Origin: an uncultured Bacteroidia bacterium
GTDB lineage: Bacteria; Bacteroidota; Bacteroidia; Bacteroidales; ML635J-15
Direction: 5' to 3'
DNA length: 64,000 nucleotides
Assembly (NCBI GenBank): GCA_902791865.1
Contig: CADAXK010000003.1
Span: 186,001 to 250,000, forward strand
The notes under the pieces were generated by a model. The model was not told where the DNA came from. It did no database searches and saw nothing but the letters and a program-made list of their open reading frames with translations. A program made the position numbers and the translations under genes. This document shows positions 46,071 through 54,362 of this stretch, piece after piece; within the stretch, counting starts at the first letter, position 1; each line of letters starts with the position of its first letter.

Positions 46071-47243
46071 ATGGAAAGTCTATTGACTGAAATAAAGGCG
46101 GCAAATCAGGAATTGTTCGGACAAATTGTCGAGTACCGCCGTCACATACATCAGAATCCGGAACTATCGTTTCAGGAGTTTGAAACAGCAAAATACATTC
46201 GAAACATATTGCACAATAATGGTATAGCAACCGATGACACTTTTGGTGATAATGCTGTCATTGCTGTATTTGGTGAGGGTGGAGAAACGGTCGCTCTGCG
46301 TGCCGACATTGATGCTCTTCCTATTCACGAGGAGGTTGATTTGCCGTTCAAGTCGCGTAACGAAGGTGTCATGCATGCCTGTGGACACGATGCCCATGCT
46401 GCATCGTTGCTCGGCACGGCATTGATATTGAAGAGATTCGAGAAGCATATCCGTAATCGCATTGTGCTGATTTTCCAGCCCGGCGAAGAACTTTGTCCTG
46501 GTGGAGCCAACATTTTGGTACAAAAAGGTTTGCTTGAGAAATATGACATTAAGCGCATAGTCGGTATGCATGTTTCGGCAGAATTGCCGACTGGTAAATT
46601 CCTTTTCGGAAGTGGCTACCTTATGGCAGCGACAAACGAATTATACATTAAGTTTCATGGAGTTGGTGGACATGCAGCCATTCCGCAGAAGCGTAGCGAT
46701 ACGGTACTGGCTCTCGCCGATTTCCTTGTCAATGTTCGCAAAATGCAGGAGTCGCTTACCGATGACATGCCGTTTGTGGTGGCTTTCGGGAAAATTGTTG
46801 GCGATGGTGCGTTGAATGTCGTTCCTCCTGAGACATCTGCAGATGGAACAATGCGAACATTTAATCCTGTGTTGCACAGGACTATAGAAGAAAACCTAAA
46901 GCGCATTTCGGAGGAATCGGCGGCAAAGTACAAGTGTACGGCTGAACTTGAAATCCGCAAGGGATATCCAGCAGTGTACAACAATCCCGAGGTGACAAGA
47001 ATTGCACGAAGCCTTGCTGCAGAGTATGTTTCCGAATCCAATATTGACGAAATGCCATTGAAAATGACTGCCGAGGATTTTGCCTACTATTCGGAAAAGA
47101 TTCCAGCAACATTTTTCCGCGCGGGAATAATGGGCAATGGTAGGGGAGAAGTCGGTCAGCACAATCCGAAGTTCGACATGGATGAGGATGTTTTTCGTGA
47201 ATCTGCCGGACTTATGGCATACATTGCGTTGATGATGGGCTAA
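46071..47243 (+). CDS. M20D family amidohydrolase/peptidase
   Basis: 390 residues from ATG 46071. Zinc-dependent hydrolase of the N-acyl-amino-acid amidohydrolase (hippurate/IAA-amino acid hydrolase) type. Visible motifs: VEYRRHIHQNPELSFQEFET, VALRADIDALPIHE, VMHACGHDAHAASLLGTA (metal Cys/His), FQPGEELCPGGA (catalytic Glu), a dimerisation domain (about 185-290; GVGGHAAIPQKRSDTVLALA) and MTAEDFAYYSEKIPATFFR. Cytoplasmic, no signal peptide. Substrate not assignable. Confidence 0.9.
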   Translation: MESLLTEIKAANQELFGQIVEYRRHIHQNPELSFQEFETAKYIRNILHNNGIATDDTFGDNAVIAVFGEGGETVALRADIDALPIHEEVDLPFKSRNEGVMHACGHDAHAASLLGTALILKRFEKHIRNRIVLIFQPGEELCPGGANILVQKGLLEKYDIKRIVGMHVSAELPTGKFLFGSGYLMAATNELYIKFHGVGGHAAIPQKRSDTVLALADFLVNVRKMQESLTDDMPFVVAFGKIVGDGALNVVPPETSADGTMRTFNPVLHRTIEENLKRISEESAAKYKCTAELEIRKGYPAVYNNPEVTRIARSLAAEYVSESNIDEMPLKMTAEDFAYYSEKIPATFFRAGIMGNGRGEVGQHNPKFDMDEDVFRESAGLMAYIALMMG

Positions 47244-47359
47244 CAGGCTAGAAGGCTAACAGGCTTAAAGCCTAAAAGCTTCAAACCTTCATGCCATTGA
47301 GCCTTTTAGCCAGAACTTTGAACTTTGAATTGTGGAACTTTGAACATAGAAAAAAATTT

Positions 47360-47893
47360 ATGAAAAAACTTTTGATGTCGGAAATGGGGCGCTTGTCGGT
47401 TGAGCAGTTCAAGTCGGCAAGGAAGAATCCGCTTGTAGTGGTGCTTGACAATGTTCGTAGTCATCACAATGTTGGTGCGGTTTTCCGTACTTGCGATGCT
47501 TTTGCATGCGAGCGATTGTTGTTGTGTGGAATTACTGGCACTCCGCCTCACCGCGACATACAAAAAACCGCACTTGGCGCAACTGAAAGTGTTGAATGGA
47601 AGTATTATGAAAATACCATGGATGCGATCACTGAACTGAAGTCGGATGGCTATAAGATTGTAGCCCTCGAAATCGCTGAAGGTAGCATTCCTGTTGATTC
47701 GTTTGTCGCTGATGAAGGAGAAAAGTATGCGCTAGTGCTTGGCAACGAGGTCGATGGTGTGGATGATGCCGTGATGGAACTTGCCGATATTTGTCTCGAA
47801 ATCCCGCAGTTCGGCACAAAGCATTCGCTTAATGTTTCCGTTAGCGGTGGAATTGCGATTTGGGAAATGTGCAAGAAAATAAGCAGCAGATAA
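47360..47893 (+). CDS. SpoU/TrmH family RNA 2'-O-methyltransferase
   Basis: 177 residues from ATG 47360; upstream in-frame codons are intergenic repeat. SPOUT trefoil-knot fold: VVLDNVRSHHNVGAVFRTCDA (motif 1), LVLGNEVDGVDDAVMELAD (motif 2) and IPQFGTKHSLNVSVSGGIAIWEM (motif 3). Such short members modify tRNA or rRNA; the site cannot be told. Monocistronic between repeat-rich gaps. Confidence 0.9.
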   Translation: MKKLLMSEMGRLSVEQFKSARKNPLVVVLDNVRSHHNVGAVFRTCDAFACERLLLCGITGTPPHRDIQKTALGATESVEWKYYENTMDAITELKSDGYKIVALEIAEGSIPVDSFVADEGEKYALVLGNEVDGVDDAVMELADICLEIPQFGTKHSLNVSVSGGIAIWEMCKKISSR

Positions 47894-48175
47894 GTTTCTA
47901 GGTTTGGCTTACGCCGAGCTAAAGGTTAACTTCGTTGAGGGCTTCGCCGTTCTATGGCTACGGCGTTTCTTGTTGAGTCGTGGCGCATCGCTGTTTCTGG
48001 TTTCAATGGCTTCGCCGTTTCTATGTTTGAAGGTTCGATGTCGTTTTAAATCATTGAATCTTTAAATCATTGAATTATTGAATCTTTGAATCTTTGAAAA
48101 TTACGCATGTATCCATATAAATAAGATGACAGCCCGTTGGACTGTCATCCCAAATATAAAATTATGAAAAATAGA
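47894..48175. repeat. Repeat-rich gap and hairpin
   Basis: Holds GCCGAGCTAAAGGTTAACTT and CGTTGAGGGCTTCGCCGTTC, both dispersed words, AT-rich TTGAATC units, and a hairpin GATGACAG / CTGTCATC (48125-48149) that lies about 27 bases behind the mmdB relic on the minus strand. Confidence 0.6.
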
Positions 48176-48217
48176 CTAACCGAGGAAGCTCAACAACAGA
48201 CCAGCTGCGATTGCCGA
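48176..48217 (-). pseudogene. Relic of the 3' end of a second mmdB/oadB gene
   Basis: Translates as [13 protein letters not shown] followed by TAG, identical in protein to the last 13 residues of the intact mmdB (48688-48729) but with several synonymous changes (GCA to GCT, CTG to TTG, GGA to GGT) and a different stop codon. Bases past the stop (AAAATAG) are also shared. Synonymous-only divergence shows it once belonged to a functional paralog. Confidence 0.75.
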
Positions 48218-48226
48218 GTATACTTT

Positions 48227-48295
48227 CTACAAAAACATCACATAATATATAGGCATATAAGTGATTCCATTTTTCTCTATTTTTCGTTCTAACAT
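48227..48295 (-). CDS. Possible 22-residue small protein behind a consensus promoter
   Basis: ATG 48295 to TAG 48227 encodes MLERKIEKNGITYMPIYYVM plus FL. It begins about 16 bases after the predicted transcription start of the promoter at 48318-48348. No family recognised; it may be the truncated head of a lost gene. Low confidence as a functional product. Confidence 0.25.
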   Translation of the reverse strand: MLERKIEKNGITYMPIYYVMFL

Positions 48296-48317
48296 TGCAC
48301 AAATATTTTATTCGCAG

Positions 48318-48348
48318 CAAAGATACATATTCTCAACGAATTAACAAA
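48318..48348 (-). promoter_or_regulatory. Promoter behind the 33-bp array (-33 TTTG, -7 TATCTTTG)
   Basis: Minus strand: TTTG at 48345-48348 and TATCTTTG at 48318-48325, spacer 19 bases. The repeat array lies immediately upstream. Confidence 0.7.
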
Positions 48349-48350
48349 AC

Positions 48351-48482
48351 AAAAACTGCGTTTTCCTATAAAATCACCATTTTAAAAACAGCGTTTTCCT
48401 ATATTTTTAAGGTGTAAAAAACTGCGTTTTCCCATAAAAAACGCTCTCAAAAAACTGCATTTTCCTATAACCTCGGAGAGGT
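48351..48482. repeat. Four direct repeats with exact 33-bp period
   Basis: AAAAACTGCGTTTTCCTATA and close variants start at 48351, 48384, 48417 and 48450. The conserved part is about 20 bases, and the 13 bases between are unrelated. Exactly three helical turns (plus about 1.5 bp) apart and abutting a promoter, it looks like an operator or iteron array. Too short and too regular in spacer length for a normal CRISPR. Confidence 0.8.
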
Positions 48483-48631
48483 TCCATATATATAGAATAA
48501 CAATTGCATTTTGGAGCGCTGGCGCATATTTTTGCAGCGACTCGTGCTGAGCCAAGTCGAAGCAAGCAATGCAAAAATTGTGACAACGCGTAATTTTATG
48601 ACAATAATCAATATTCACCCCTAACAACAAC

Positions 48632-48660
48632 AAAAAAAGGACGACAATTTCTGCCGCCCC
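48632..48660 (-). terminator. Intrinsic terminator of the mmd operon
   Basis: On the minus strand GGGCGGCAG pairs with TTGTCGTCC (wobbles included) around a short AAA loop, followed by seven T. It lies about 30 bases after the mmdB stop. Confidence 0.75.
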
Positions 48661-48687
48661 TATGTAAAAATGTTAAAAATAGAATCC

Positions 48688-50268
48688 TTATCCGAGGAAG
48701 CTCAACAGCAGACCTGCTGCGATTGCCGAGCCTAATACGCCAGCAACATTCGGTCCCATTGCGTGCATGAGGAGGAAGTTGCTTGGGTTTTCCTTCTGAC
48801 CTACGGTCTGCGAAACGCGGGCAGCCATTGGCACTGCCGAAACGCCTGCCGAACCGATAAGCGGATTGATCTTTTCCTTGAGGAAGAGGTTCATGAACTT
48901 TGCCATCAATACGCCACCTGCAGTACTGAAGCTGAAAGCAACAACACCTATGATAACGATTTCGATGGTCTTGAGGGTAAGGAACGAACCTGCTACTGCG
49001 GTTGCACCAACCGAAATTCCGAGGAATACGGTTACGATGTTCATAAGTTCGTTCTGTACGGTCTTGCTAAGTCTTTCGGTTACACCACATTCCTTAAGCA
49101 AGTTTCCGAACATCAAGCAGCCGATAAGCGATGCTGCCGACGGAACTATAAGAACTGCAATCATGGTAATTACAATCGGGAAAACGATTTTTTCCTTCTT
49201 GCTTACATCCCTGAGCTGCTTCATTGTAATCTGGCGTTCCTTCTTGGTTGTGAGAGCCTTCATGATAGGCGGCTGGATTACAGGAATCAAAGCCATGTAG
49301 GAGTAAGCTGCGATTGCGATAGGACCGAGCAAATCCGGAGCAAGCTTCGAGGTGAGGAAGATTGCCGTAGGACCGTCGGCACCACCGATGATACCTATTG
49401 AACCAGCCTCGTTTGGTGCGAAACCTATTGCTACTGCGCAGAGGAAGGTAATGAAGATACCGAACTGTGCTGCAGCACCGAGCAGAAGGCTCTTCGGGTT
49501 TGCAATCAGCGGACCGAAGTCAGTCATTGCGCCGATACCTATAAATATTAAGCACGGGTAAAGACCCAACTTAACGCCCATATAGATGATGTCCAACATA
49601 CCGCCTTCCTTCAGAATTGTGCCGTAACTGTGGTAAGCAGGGCTATTCTCGTCGAGGAAGTTCGACCAGAGTTCGCTGTGGTACATTTCTGCGCCCGGCA
49701 AGTTCGACAACAGCATACCGAATGCTATCGGGAGGAGAAGAAGCGGTTCGTACTGCTTTGCAATTGCAAGATAAATGAGCAGGCAGCTGATAAGCAACAT
49801 GATGATAGCCTTCCAGTTTTCGCCCAAACCTGCAATACCGCTGGTCTTGCAGAACTTTACGATTTTTCCCCAAGCCGAATCGTCGGTTTCCTGCGGTTCT
49901 ACATTCGCATTATTGCATTCGGCAGTGTTAGAATCTACATTTACTTTTACAGCGTTTTCTCCGTCGCCAAGATTGCCAATCTGAATAGTAATGCCATTGA
50001 GCAATTCGGCAATCTCCTCTTCGCTCATATCATTACCTTCAATAACTTTAGTATAAGTATAGCAATTTGACTTTACGGTGTCGCCGCCAATCATTACCGT
50101 AACACCTGCCTGTCCGTCAGTCTTGCTGACCGTAGCTCCCGTAGTTGCTTCTACCTTCTGATTTTCGCCATCGGTTTTGTCCTGTGCGAAAATATTTGGA
50201 GAAGCCAGCATCGAAATCAGGAATACGAACCCGACAAGCAGACTTTTCTTTAAAATATCCATAATCAT
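48688..50268 (-). CDS. mmdB: Sodium-translocating decarboxylase beta subunit (methylmalonyl-CoA/oxaloacetate decarboxylase)
   Basis: 526 residues. An N-terminal signal sequence ([12 protein letters not shown]) and a Thr/Lys/Glu-rich extracytoplasmic region (about 28-130) precede the standard OadB/MmdB membrane core of about 390 residues. The core has [40 protein letters not shown] (conserved Asp for Na+) and the last helix [20 protein letters not shown]. It couples CO2 release from the carboxybiotin carrier to Na+ export. The N-terminal extension is longer than in classical OadB. Last gene of the mce-mmdA-gamma-BCCP-mmdB operon. Confidence 0.93.
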   Translation of the reverse strand: MIMDILKKSLLVGFVFLISMLASPNIFAQDKTDGENQKVEATTGATVSKTDGQAGVTVMIGGDTVKSNCYTYTKVIEGNDMSEEEIAELLNGITIQIGNLGDGENAVKVNVDSNTAECNNANVEPQETDDSAWGKIVKFCKTSGIAGLGENWKAIIMLLISCLLIYLAIAKQYEPLLLLPIAFGMLLSNLPGAEMYHSELWSNFLDENSPAYHSYGTILKEGGMLDIIYMGVKLGLYPCLIFIGIGAMTDFGPLIANPKSLLLGAAAQFGIFITFLCAVAIGFAPNEAGSIGIIGGADGPTAIFLTSKLAPDLLGPIAIAAYSYMALIPVIQPPIMKALTTKKERQITMKQLRDVSKKEKIVFPIVITMIAVLIVPSAASLIGCLMFGNLLKECGVTERLSKTVQNELMNIVTVFLGISVGATAVAGSFLTLKTIEIVIIGVVAFSFSTAGGVLMAKFMNLFLKEKINPLIGSAGVSAVPMAARVSQTVGQKENPSNFLLMHAMGPNVAGVLGSAIAAGLLLSFLG

Positions 50269-50283
50269 ACTTTTTTAGGTTCG

Positions 50284-50709
50284 TTATTCGATTTCAACAA
50301 GTGCATCGCCGAGGGCAACAGTTCTTCCGACTTCAACATAAACAGCCTTTACTGTACCGTCCTTCTCTGCCATAATGTTGTTTTCCATCTTCATGGCTTC
50401 CATTACCAACAGAGTGTCGCCACGCTTAACAGCCTGACCTGCCGATACCAAAATCTTAACTACATTGCCTGGCAACGGAGCCTTTATTGCCGATGCCGAT
50501 GCTGCTGTAGCAGGTGCTGCTGGTTTCGGAGCCGATGCTGCTGCAGGCTTTGGAGTCGGCTTGGCAACCTTTGCTATCTGCGATTCCTTTTCCTTCTCTA
50601 TTTCTACTGTGTACGACTTGTCGTTGACCTTTACATTGGCGATGGTGTCGTTTACATCTACCTCGACAGCGTACTTTTTACCTTCTATTGTAAGATTGTA
50701 CTTTTTCAT
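50284..50709 (-). CDS. Biotin carboxyl carrier protein of the decarboxylase
   Basis: 141 residues. A short N-terminal beta region (KKYNLTIEGKKYAVEVDVND), an Ala/Pro-rich flexible linker (about 55-72) and a C-terminal biotinyl domain with the biotinylation motif EAMKMENNI (Lys about residue 107). It shuttles carboxyl groups from the carboxyltransferase MmdA to the membrane subunit MmdB. 15 bases separate it from mmdB; the gamma/delta subunit is 4 bases upstream. Confidence 0.93.
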   Translation of the reverse strand: MKKYNLTIEGKKYAVEVDVNDTIANVKVNDKSYTVEIEKEKESQIAKVAKPTPKPAAASAPKPAAPATAASASAIKAPLPGNVVKILVSAGQAVKRGDTLLVMEAMKMENNIMAEKDGTVKAVYVEVGRTVALGDALVEIE

Positions 50710-50713
50710 TTCC

Positions 50714-51058
50714 TTAATTATTTAACCACGGGGAATAAACCTGTGATACATTCTTGATTGTTAATACATTGGATTCTTTATCGTGTTCGCCGCCGAAATA
50801 CAAGTGCAGAGCGACAGCGATTGCTGCATAGTCGGCATCGTCAACTTTTCCGCTGGCTTTGGCTTCGGCTGCAGGCTTCGGAGCTTCCACCTTTGCCTCC
50901 TGCTTCTTACCTCTCTTAGCAACAACGCCGAAAAGCGTCATCACTATAACGAAGAAAGCCATAATGAGCAAAACTATGCAGAAACATATTCCTACCAATG
51001 CCCAAGTGTCGTTCCAGCCCCAGTTTTCTGCGTTGACTGCTAATAACATATTACTCAT
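50714..51058 (-). CDS. OadG-type small membrane subunit of the decarboxylase
   Basis: 114 residues. One membrane helix near the N-terminus (LVGICFCIVLLIMAFFVIVMTLFGVVAK), a Lys/Ala/Pro-rich cytoplasmic linker, and a C-terminal segment DDADYAAIAVALHLYFGGEH that resembles the OadG/MmdD tail used to join alpha and beta subunits. Position between mmdA and the carrier gene supports the call. Confidence 0.88.
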   Translation of the reverse strand: MSNMLLAVNAENWGWNDTWALVGICFCIVLLIMAFFVIVMTLFGVVAKRGKKQEAKVEAPKPAAEAKASGKVDDADYAAIAVALHLYFGGEHDKESNVLTIKNVSQVYSPWLNN

Positions 51059-51069
51059 GACAATACGGT

Positions 51070-52629
51070 TTATAGAGGAATATTATTATGTTTCTTGTTA
51101 GGACGGGTATCCTTCTTGGTTGCCAAAGCTGCAAGTGCGCGGATGATTCTGAAACGCGTGTTGCGCGGTTCGATTACATCGTCGATGTATCCGTACTTGG
51201 CTGCCTGATAAGGATTTGCAAATGCTTCCTTGTATTCGGCTTCCTTTTCGGCTGCATACTTGGCTTTTTCTTCCGGATTTTCGATTTCCTTCATGCCCTT
51301 GGCATAAAGAACCTCGATAGCACCCGATGCGCCCATAACTGCGATTTCAGCCGACGGCCATGCGTAGTTGAAATCACCCTTCAACTGCTTCGAGCTCATA
51401 ACATCGTGAGCACCGCCGTACGACTTACGCAATGTAACGGTAACCTTCGGAACAGTAGCTTCGCCGTATGCGTACATCAACTTTGCACCGTTGGTGATGA
51501 TGCCGCCGTATTCCTGATTGCTACCCGGCATAAATCCAGGAACATCAACCAAAGTTACCAGCGGAATATTGAAGCAGTCGCAGAACCTGATGAAGCGTGC
51601 GCCCTTGCGCGACGATTCGATGTCGAGGCAACCTGCGAGGAACGACGGCTGGTTGGCAACAATACCTACCGACTGTCCGTTGAAACGGGCAAAACCTACA
51701 ACGATGTTCTTTGCATAGTCCTTGTGAACTTCCTCGAACTCGCCGTTATCAACGATGAGCTTTATGATGTCCTTAACATCGTAAGGCTTGTTGGGGTTGT
51801 CGGGAAGAATCGTGTTCAAAGCATCTTCCATTCTGTCGATTGGGTCGGTGCATTCAACGCGCGGAGTCTGCTCCTTGAAGTTCTGAGGCATATAGGAGAT
51901 AAGTCTCTTCAAGGTGTTGATTGCATCTTCTTCGTCGTGGGCTACGAAGTGAGCAACACCCGACTTCGATGCGTGAACCATTGCGCCGCCGAGGTCGTTT
52001 TCGGTGATAGTTTCACCGGTAACGGTCTTTGTTACCTTTGGACCAGTTACGAACATGTAGCTATTCGATTCCGACATGATAATGTAGTCGGTGAGAGCCG
52101 GTGAATAAACTGCACCACCTGCGCAAGGACCGAGGATAGCCGACAACTGCGGAACTACGCCTGATGCTTCGATGTTGCGCTGGAAAATTTCAGCGTAGCC
52201 CGAAAGGCTGGTAACGCCTTCCTGAATACGAGCGCCACCGCTGTCGTTCAAGCCGATGATAGGAACGCCGGCCTTCATAGCCATATCCATAACCTTGCAG
52301 ATTTTCTTGGCATTGGTTTCCGACAGAGAGCCACCCATTACGGTGAAGTCCTGCGAGAAAACGTATACCATTCTGCCGTCGATAGTTCCGTAGCCGGTAA
52401 CGACGCCGTCGCCGAGGTACGATTCCTTCTCGATGCCGAAGTTGTGGCATCTGTGGGTTACAAACATGTCGATTTCTTCGAAGCTGCCTTCGTCAAGGAG
52501 CATGTTGATTCTTTCGCGGGCAGTGTATTTGCCCTTCTTATGCTGTGATTCGATGCGCTTTTCGCCACCGCCCAGACGGGCTTCGGCACGCATGTCAACC
52601 AATTTTTTAATTTTTTCTTCTAAAGCCAT
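51070..52629 (-). CDS. mmdA: Methylmalonyl-CoA decarboxylase alpha / acyl-CoA carboxyltransferase subunit
   Basis: 519 residues from ATG 52629; the frame runs further upstream into the epimerase stop, but [20 protein letters not shown] is the family's normal start. Crotonase-like carboxyltransferase of the PccB/MmdA type: [60 protein letters not shown] and [20 protein letters not shown] are oxyanion and biotin-binding segments. It transfers the carboxyl group of (S)-methylmalonyl-CoA to biotin, giving propionyl-CoA. Same operon as the epimerase. Confidence 0.95.
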   Translation of the reverse strand: MALEEKIKKLVDMRAEARLGGGEKRIESQHKKGKYTARERINMLLDEGSFEEIDMFVTHRCHNFGIEKESYLGDGVVTGYGTIDGRMVYVFSQDFTVMGGSLSETNAKKICKVMDMAMKAGVPIIGLNDSGGARIQEGVTSLSGYAEIFQRNIEASGVVPQLSAILGPCAGGAVYSPALTDYIIMSESNSYMFVTGPKVTKTVTGETITENDLGGAMVHASKSGVAHFVAHDEEDAINTLKRLISYMPQNFKEQTPRVECTDPIDRMEDALNTILPDNPNKPYDVKDIIKLIVDNGEFEEVHKDYAKNIVVGFARFNGQSVGIVANQPSFLAGCLDIESSRKGARFIRFCDCFNIPLVTLVDVPGFMPGSNQEYGGIITNGAKLMYAYGEATVPKVTVTLRKSYGGAHDVMSSKQLKGDFNYAWPSAEIAVMGASGAIEVLYAKGMKEIENPEEKAKYAAEKEAEYKEAFANPYQAAKYGYIDDVIEPRNTRFRIIRALAALATKKDTRPNKKHNNIPL

Positions 52630-52640
52630 CTTGTGATTTT

Positions 52641-53051
52641 TTACTTGTTCTTGTCTTCGCAAAATTCAGTGAGCACGCCGAAAGTTGACTTCGGGTGGAG
52701 GAAAGCAATGCTGAGGCCTTCGGCACCCTTGCGCGGAGCCTTGTCGATAAGGCGCAGCCCAGCGAGTTCAGCTTCGGAGAGGCACTTTTCGATACCATTT
52801 ACGCAGAAAGCGATGTGGTGTATGCCTTCGCCCTTGTTCTCGATGAACTTTGCAACAGTGCTGTCTTCTGCTGTCGGTTCAAGAAGTTCAATTTTTGTCT
52901 GTCCAACCTTGAAGAAAGCAGTTCTTACCTTCTGGTCTGCAACTTCTTCGATAGCGTAGCACTTGAGACCCAATACACCTTCGTAGTATTTTTTAGCCTC
53001 TTCGATTGACTTAACGGCAATGCCAATGTGTTCTATGTGAGATATATCCAT
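52641..53051 (-). CDS. mce: Methylmalonyl-CoA epimerase
   Basis: 136 residues of the vicinal-oxygen-chelate fold. [20 protein letters not shown] opens with the first metal His; [36 protein letters not shown] and the late LTEFCE carry the remaining ligands. It interconverts (R)- and (S)-methylmalonyl-CoA, supplying the decarboxylase 11 bases downstream. First gene of the operon, which completes the succinate to propionate route with an Na+ gradient as the energy yield. Confidence 0.95.
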   Translation of the reverse strand: MDISHIEHIGIAVKSIEEAKKYYEGVLGLKCYAIEEVADQKVRTAFFKVGQTKIELLEPTAEDSTVAKFIENKGEGIHHIAFCVNGIEKCLSEAELAGLRLIDKAPRKGAEGLSIAFLHPKSTFGVLTEFCEDKNK

Positions 53052-53086
53052 TTTAAAAATATTTTAAAAATTTTTGCGCAAATTTA

Positions 53087-53094
53087 CAAAGATA
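53087..53094 (-). promoter_or_regulatory. -7 promoter element TATCTTTG of the mce-mmd operon
   Basis: Minus strand, 36 bases before ATG 53051; no clear -33 element. Confidence 0.7.
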
Positions 53095-53166
53095 TTTTCA
53101 GTTTTAAAATATTTGTTTAAGGTTTTTTGTGGGTGTTGTTGAGCAGGGGAAATGGTGGGGAAAAAA

Positions 53167-53530
53167 TCAATCAGATTCCCATTTTTTAGGATTTTCCCTT
53201 ATGTAATTTGCGGTCTTGTAATATTCATCATCATTGCGGATAATGTGTTCATAATAATTGCGTTGCCAGACGTGTGTGCCTTGCATATTGCGCAATTCGT
53301 TTATTTTTCGCGACGAAAATGTTTTCAGTGCACGAACAAATTCGGTAAGACCATGTTTTGCGGGTTGCATGCCCGATGCGGATGGTTGCATATCCGTAGT
53401 GGACGGTTTCAAACCATCCCCTACGGATGCATTGCCACCATTATGTTCATTGTCGATTTGTATTATTGCGTGGAAATGATCGGGCATGACAACATGTTCG
53501 TGCAGAATAATGTTTGGAGGTTTATCCTTT
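53167..53530 (-). pseudogene. RAYT transposase, N-terminally truncated
   Basis: The frame encodes only the C-terminal two-thirds of a RAYT (IILHEHVVMPDHFHAIIQI, HGLTEFVRALKTFSSRKINE, WQRNYYEHIIRNDDEYY), closely similar to the copy at 26103-26675. Homology stops about 14 codons before MPDHFH, where the frame runs into CTATAG repeats. The HUH and Tyr motifs are intact, but the N-terminal strand is missing, so it is probably inactive. Confidence 0.8.
53392..53428. repeat. In-frame palindrome inside RAYT copy 2
   Basis: ATCCGTAGTGGACGGTTTCA plus AACCATCCCCTACGGAT; the same 37-bp inverted repeat as at 26393-26429, with compensating-type differences. Confidence 0.8.
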
Positions 53531-53531
53531 T

Positions 53532-53594
53532 GGTTGTCTTTATGGCTATAGCATCTATAGCGACTATAGCCGCTATAGACCAGTCAAGACAACC
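53532..53594. repeat. Hairpin with four CTATAG units at 9-bp period
   Basis: Arms GGTTGTCTT (53532-53540) and AAGACAACC (53586-53594) enclose CTATAG at 53546, 53555, 53564 and 53573. It fills the space between the four-helix-bundle gene and the RAYT relic. Confidence 0.75.
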
Positions 53595-53596
53595 AC

Positions 53597-54181
53597 CTAT
53601 TCTCCGCCTGTCCTGGTTTCCTTCCTAATTTTTGACATTTTCTCCCGAAGCCCACCATTTTTAGCAAAATTATCCTGCAATACCTTAATGTATTTACCCA
53701 TTGCAGAATCTACCTGATGGATTAGGGTAACAGCCACATTCACAATCTCTTCATCACTCAATTGGGGGAGCAAATTGCTGTAATCTTCTGGCTGGTTGTG
53801 CGAATAGCAAAAATTTCTTAACCGAGCGCTTCGCGGATGCTCATCGCCCCAGAGGGCAAGGCCGCGGACACGGGCATAATCTTCGTAATCGGCAAGCAGC
53901 TCGCCCAAGCTTGCACGCGCAACATTGTTTAGCTTCAGTTCGGTTTCGAGGCTGGTCATGGCGGCTTCCGTGCCTTCTATAATGTTCTGCTTGCCAGACC
54001 TTGCCGCCTGCACCATCTGGTCGATGGTGCGGTCGCCCTTGCGAAGGAAATGCTCTGTGAAATAATATGTTATATCATATAGGCATACGGTTTTCTGGTA
54101 AAATATGAGTTGCTTGTAATTCTTTTTCTTAAGAAAAACAATCTGCTGGTTTTCGTTGCCGTTCTTAATGTCGGATTCCAT
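53597..54181 (-). CDS. Four-helix-bundle protein (S23-like, suffix-domain type)
   Basis: 194 residues. The LIFYQKTVCLYDITYYFTEHFL, RTIDQMVQAARSGKQNIIEG and TSLETELKLNNVARASLGEL stretches match the four-helix-bundle family related to the 23S rRNA intervening-sequence protein; the extra C-terminal part (about 110-194) matches the suffix domain of longer Bacteroidota members. Function unknown; family members are often near repeats and mobile DNA, as here. Confidence 0.75.
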   Translation of the reverse strand: MESDIKNGNENQQIVFLKKKNYKQLIFYQKTVCLYDITYYFTEHFLRKGDRTIDQMVQAARSGKQNIIEGTEAAMTSLETELKLNNVARASLGELLADYEDYARVRGLALWGDEHPRSARLRNFCYSHNQPEDYSNLLPQLSDEEIVNVAVTLIHQVDSAMGKYIKVLQDNFAKNGGLREKMSKIRKETRTGGE

Positions 54182-54241
54182 CTCTCAAATATTTTTGCAA
54201 ACTTAACAAATAATCCCCTTTTCCGCATTGCAAAAATCATT

Positions 54242-54249
54242 TAACTTTG
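54242..54249 (+). promoter_or_regulatory. -7 element TAACTTTG, distal
   Basis: 20 bases before ATG 54270, which would start a protein with a CIFCG knuckle. Confidence 0.5.
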
Positions 54250-54324
54250 TGTTTCTAAAATAAGTAGGTATGAATAATTGTATTTTTTGCGGTACTGAAA
54301 ATGAAGATACTGCACAAAAATTAC

Positions 54325-54332
54325 TAACTTTG
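54325..54332 (+). promoter_or_regulatory. -7 element TAACTTTG, proximal
   Basis: 30 bases before ATG 54363, which begins a normal signal peptide. Suggests the shorter protein is the main product. Confidence 0.55.
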
Positions 54333-54362
54333 CCGTACAAAAACTGTAATATTGCAAATAAA

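Noticed and set aside
48227..48295. TnpV-like transposon protein start
   Set aside because: The KNGITY word is suggestive but 22 residues are too few to assign a family.
48351..48482. Possible mini CRISPR array
   Set aside because: Only four units, spacers of 13 bases, no cas genes, adjacent to a promoter; better explained as binding sites.
51088..52104. 338-residue open frame opposite mmdA
   Set aside because: Mirror of a strongly biased coding sequence; mmdA is conserved throughout.
53152..53628. 158-residue plus-strand frame
   Set aside because: Complement of the RAYT relic, whose HUH and Tyr motifs are on the minus strand.
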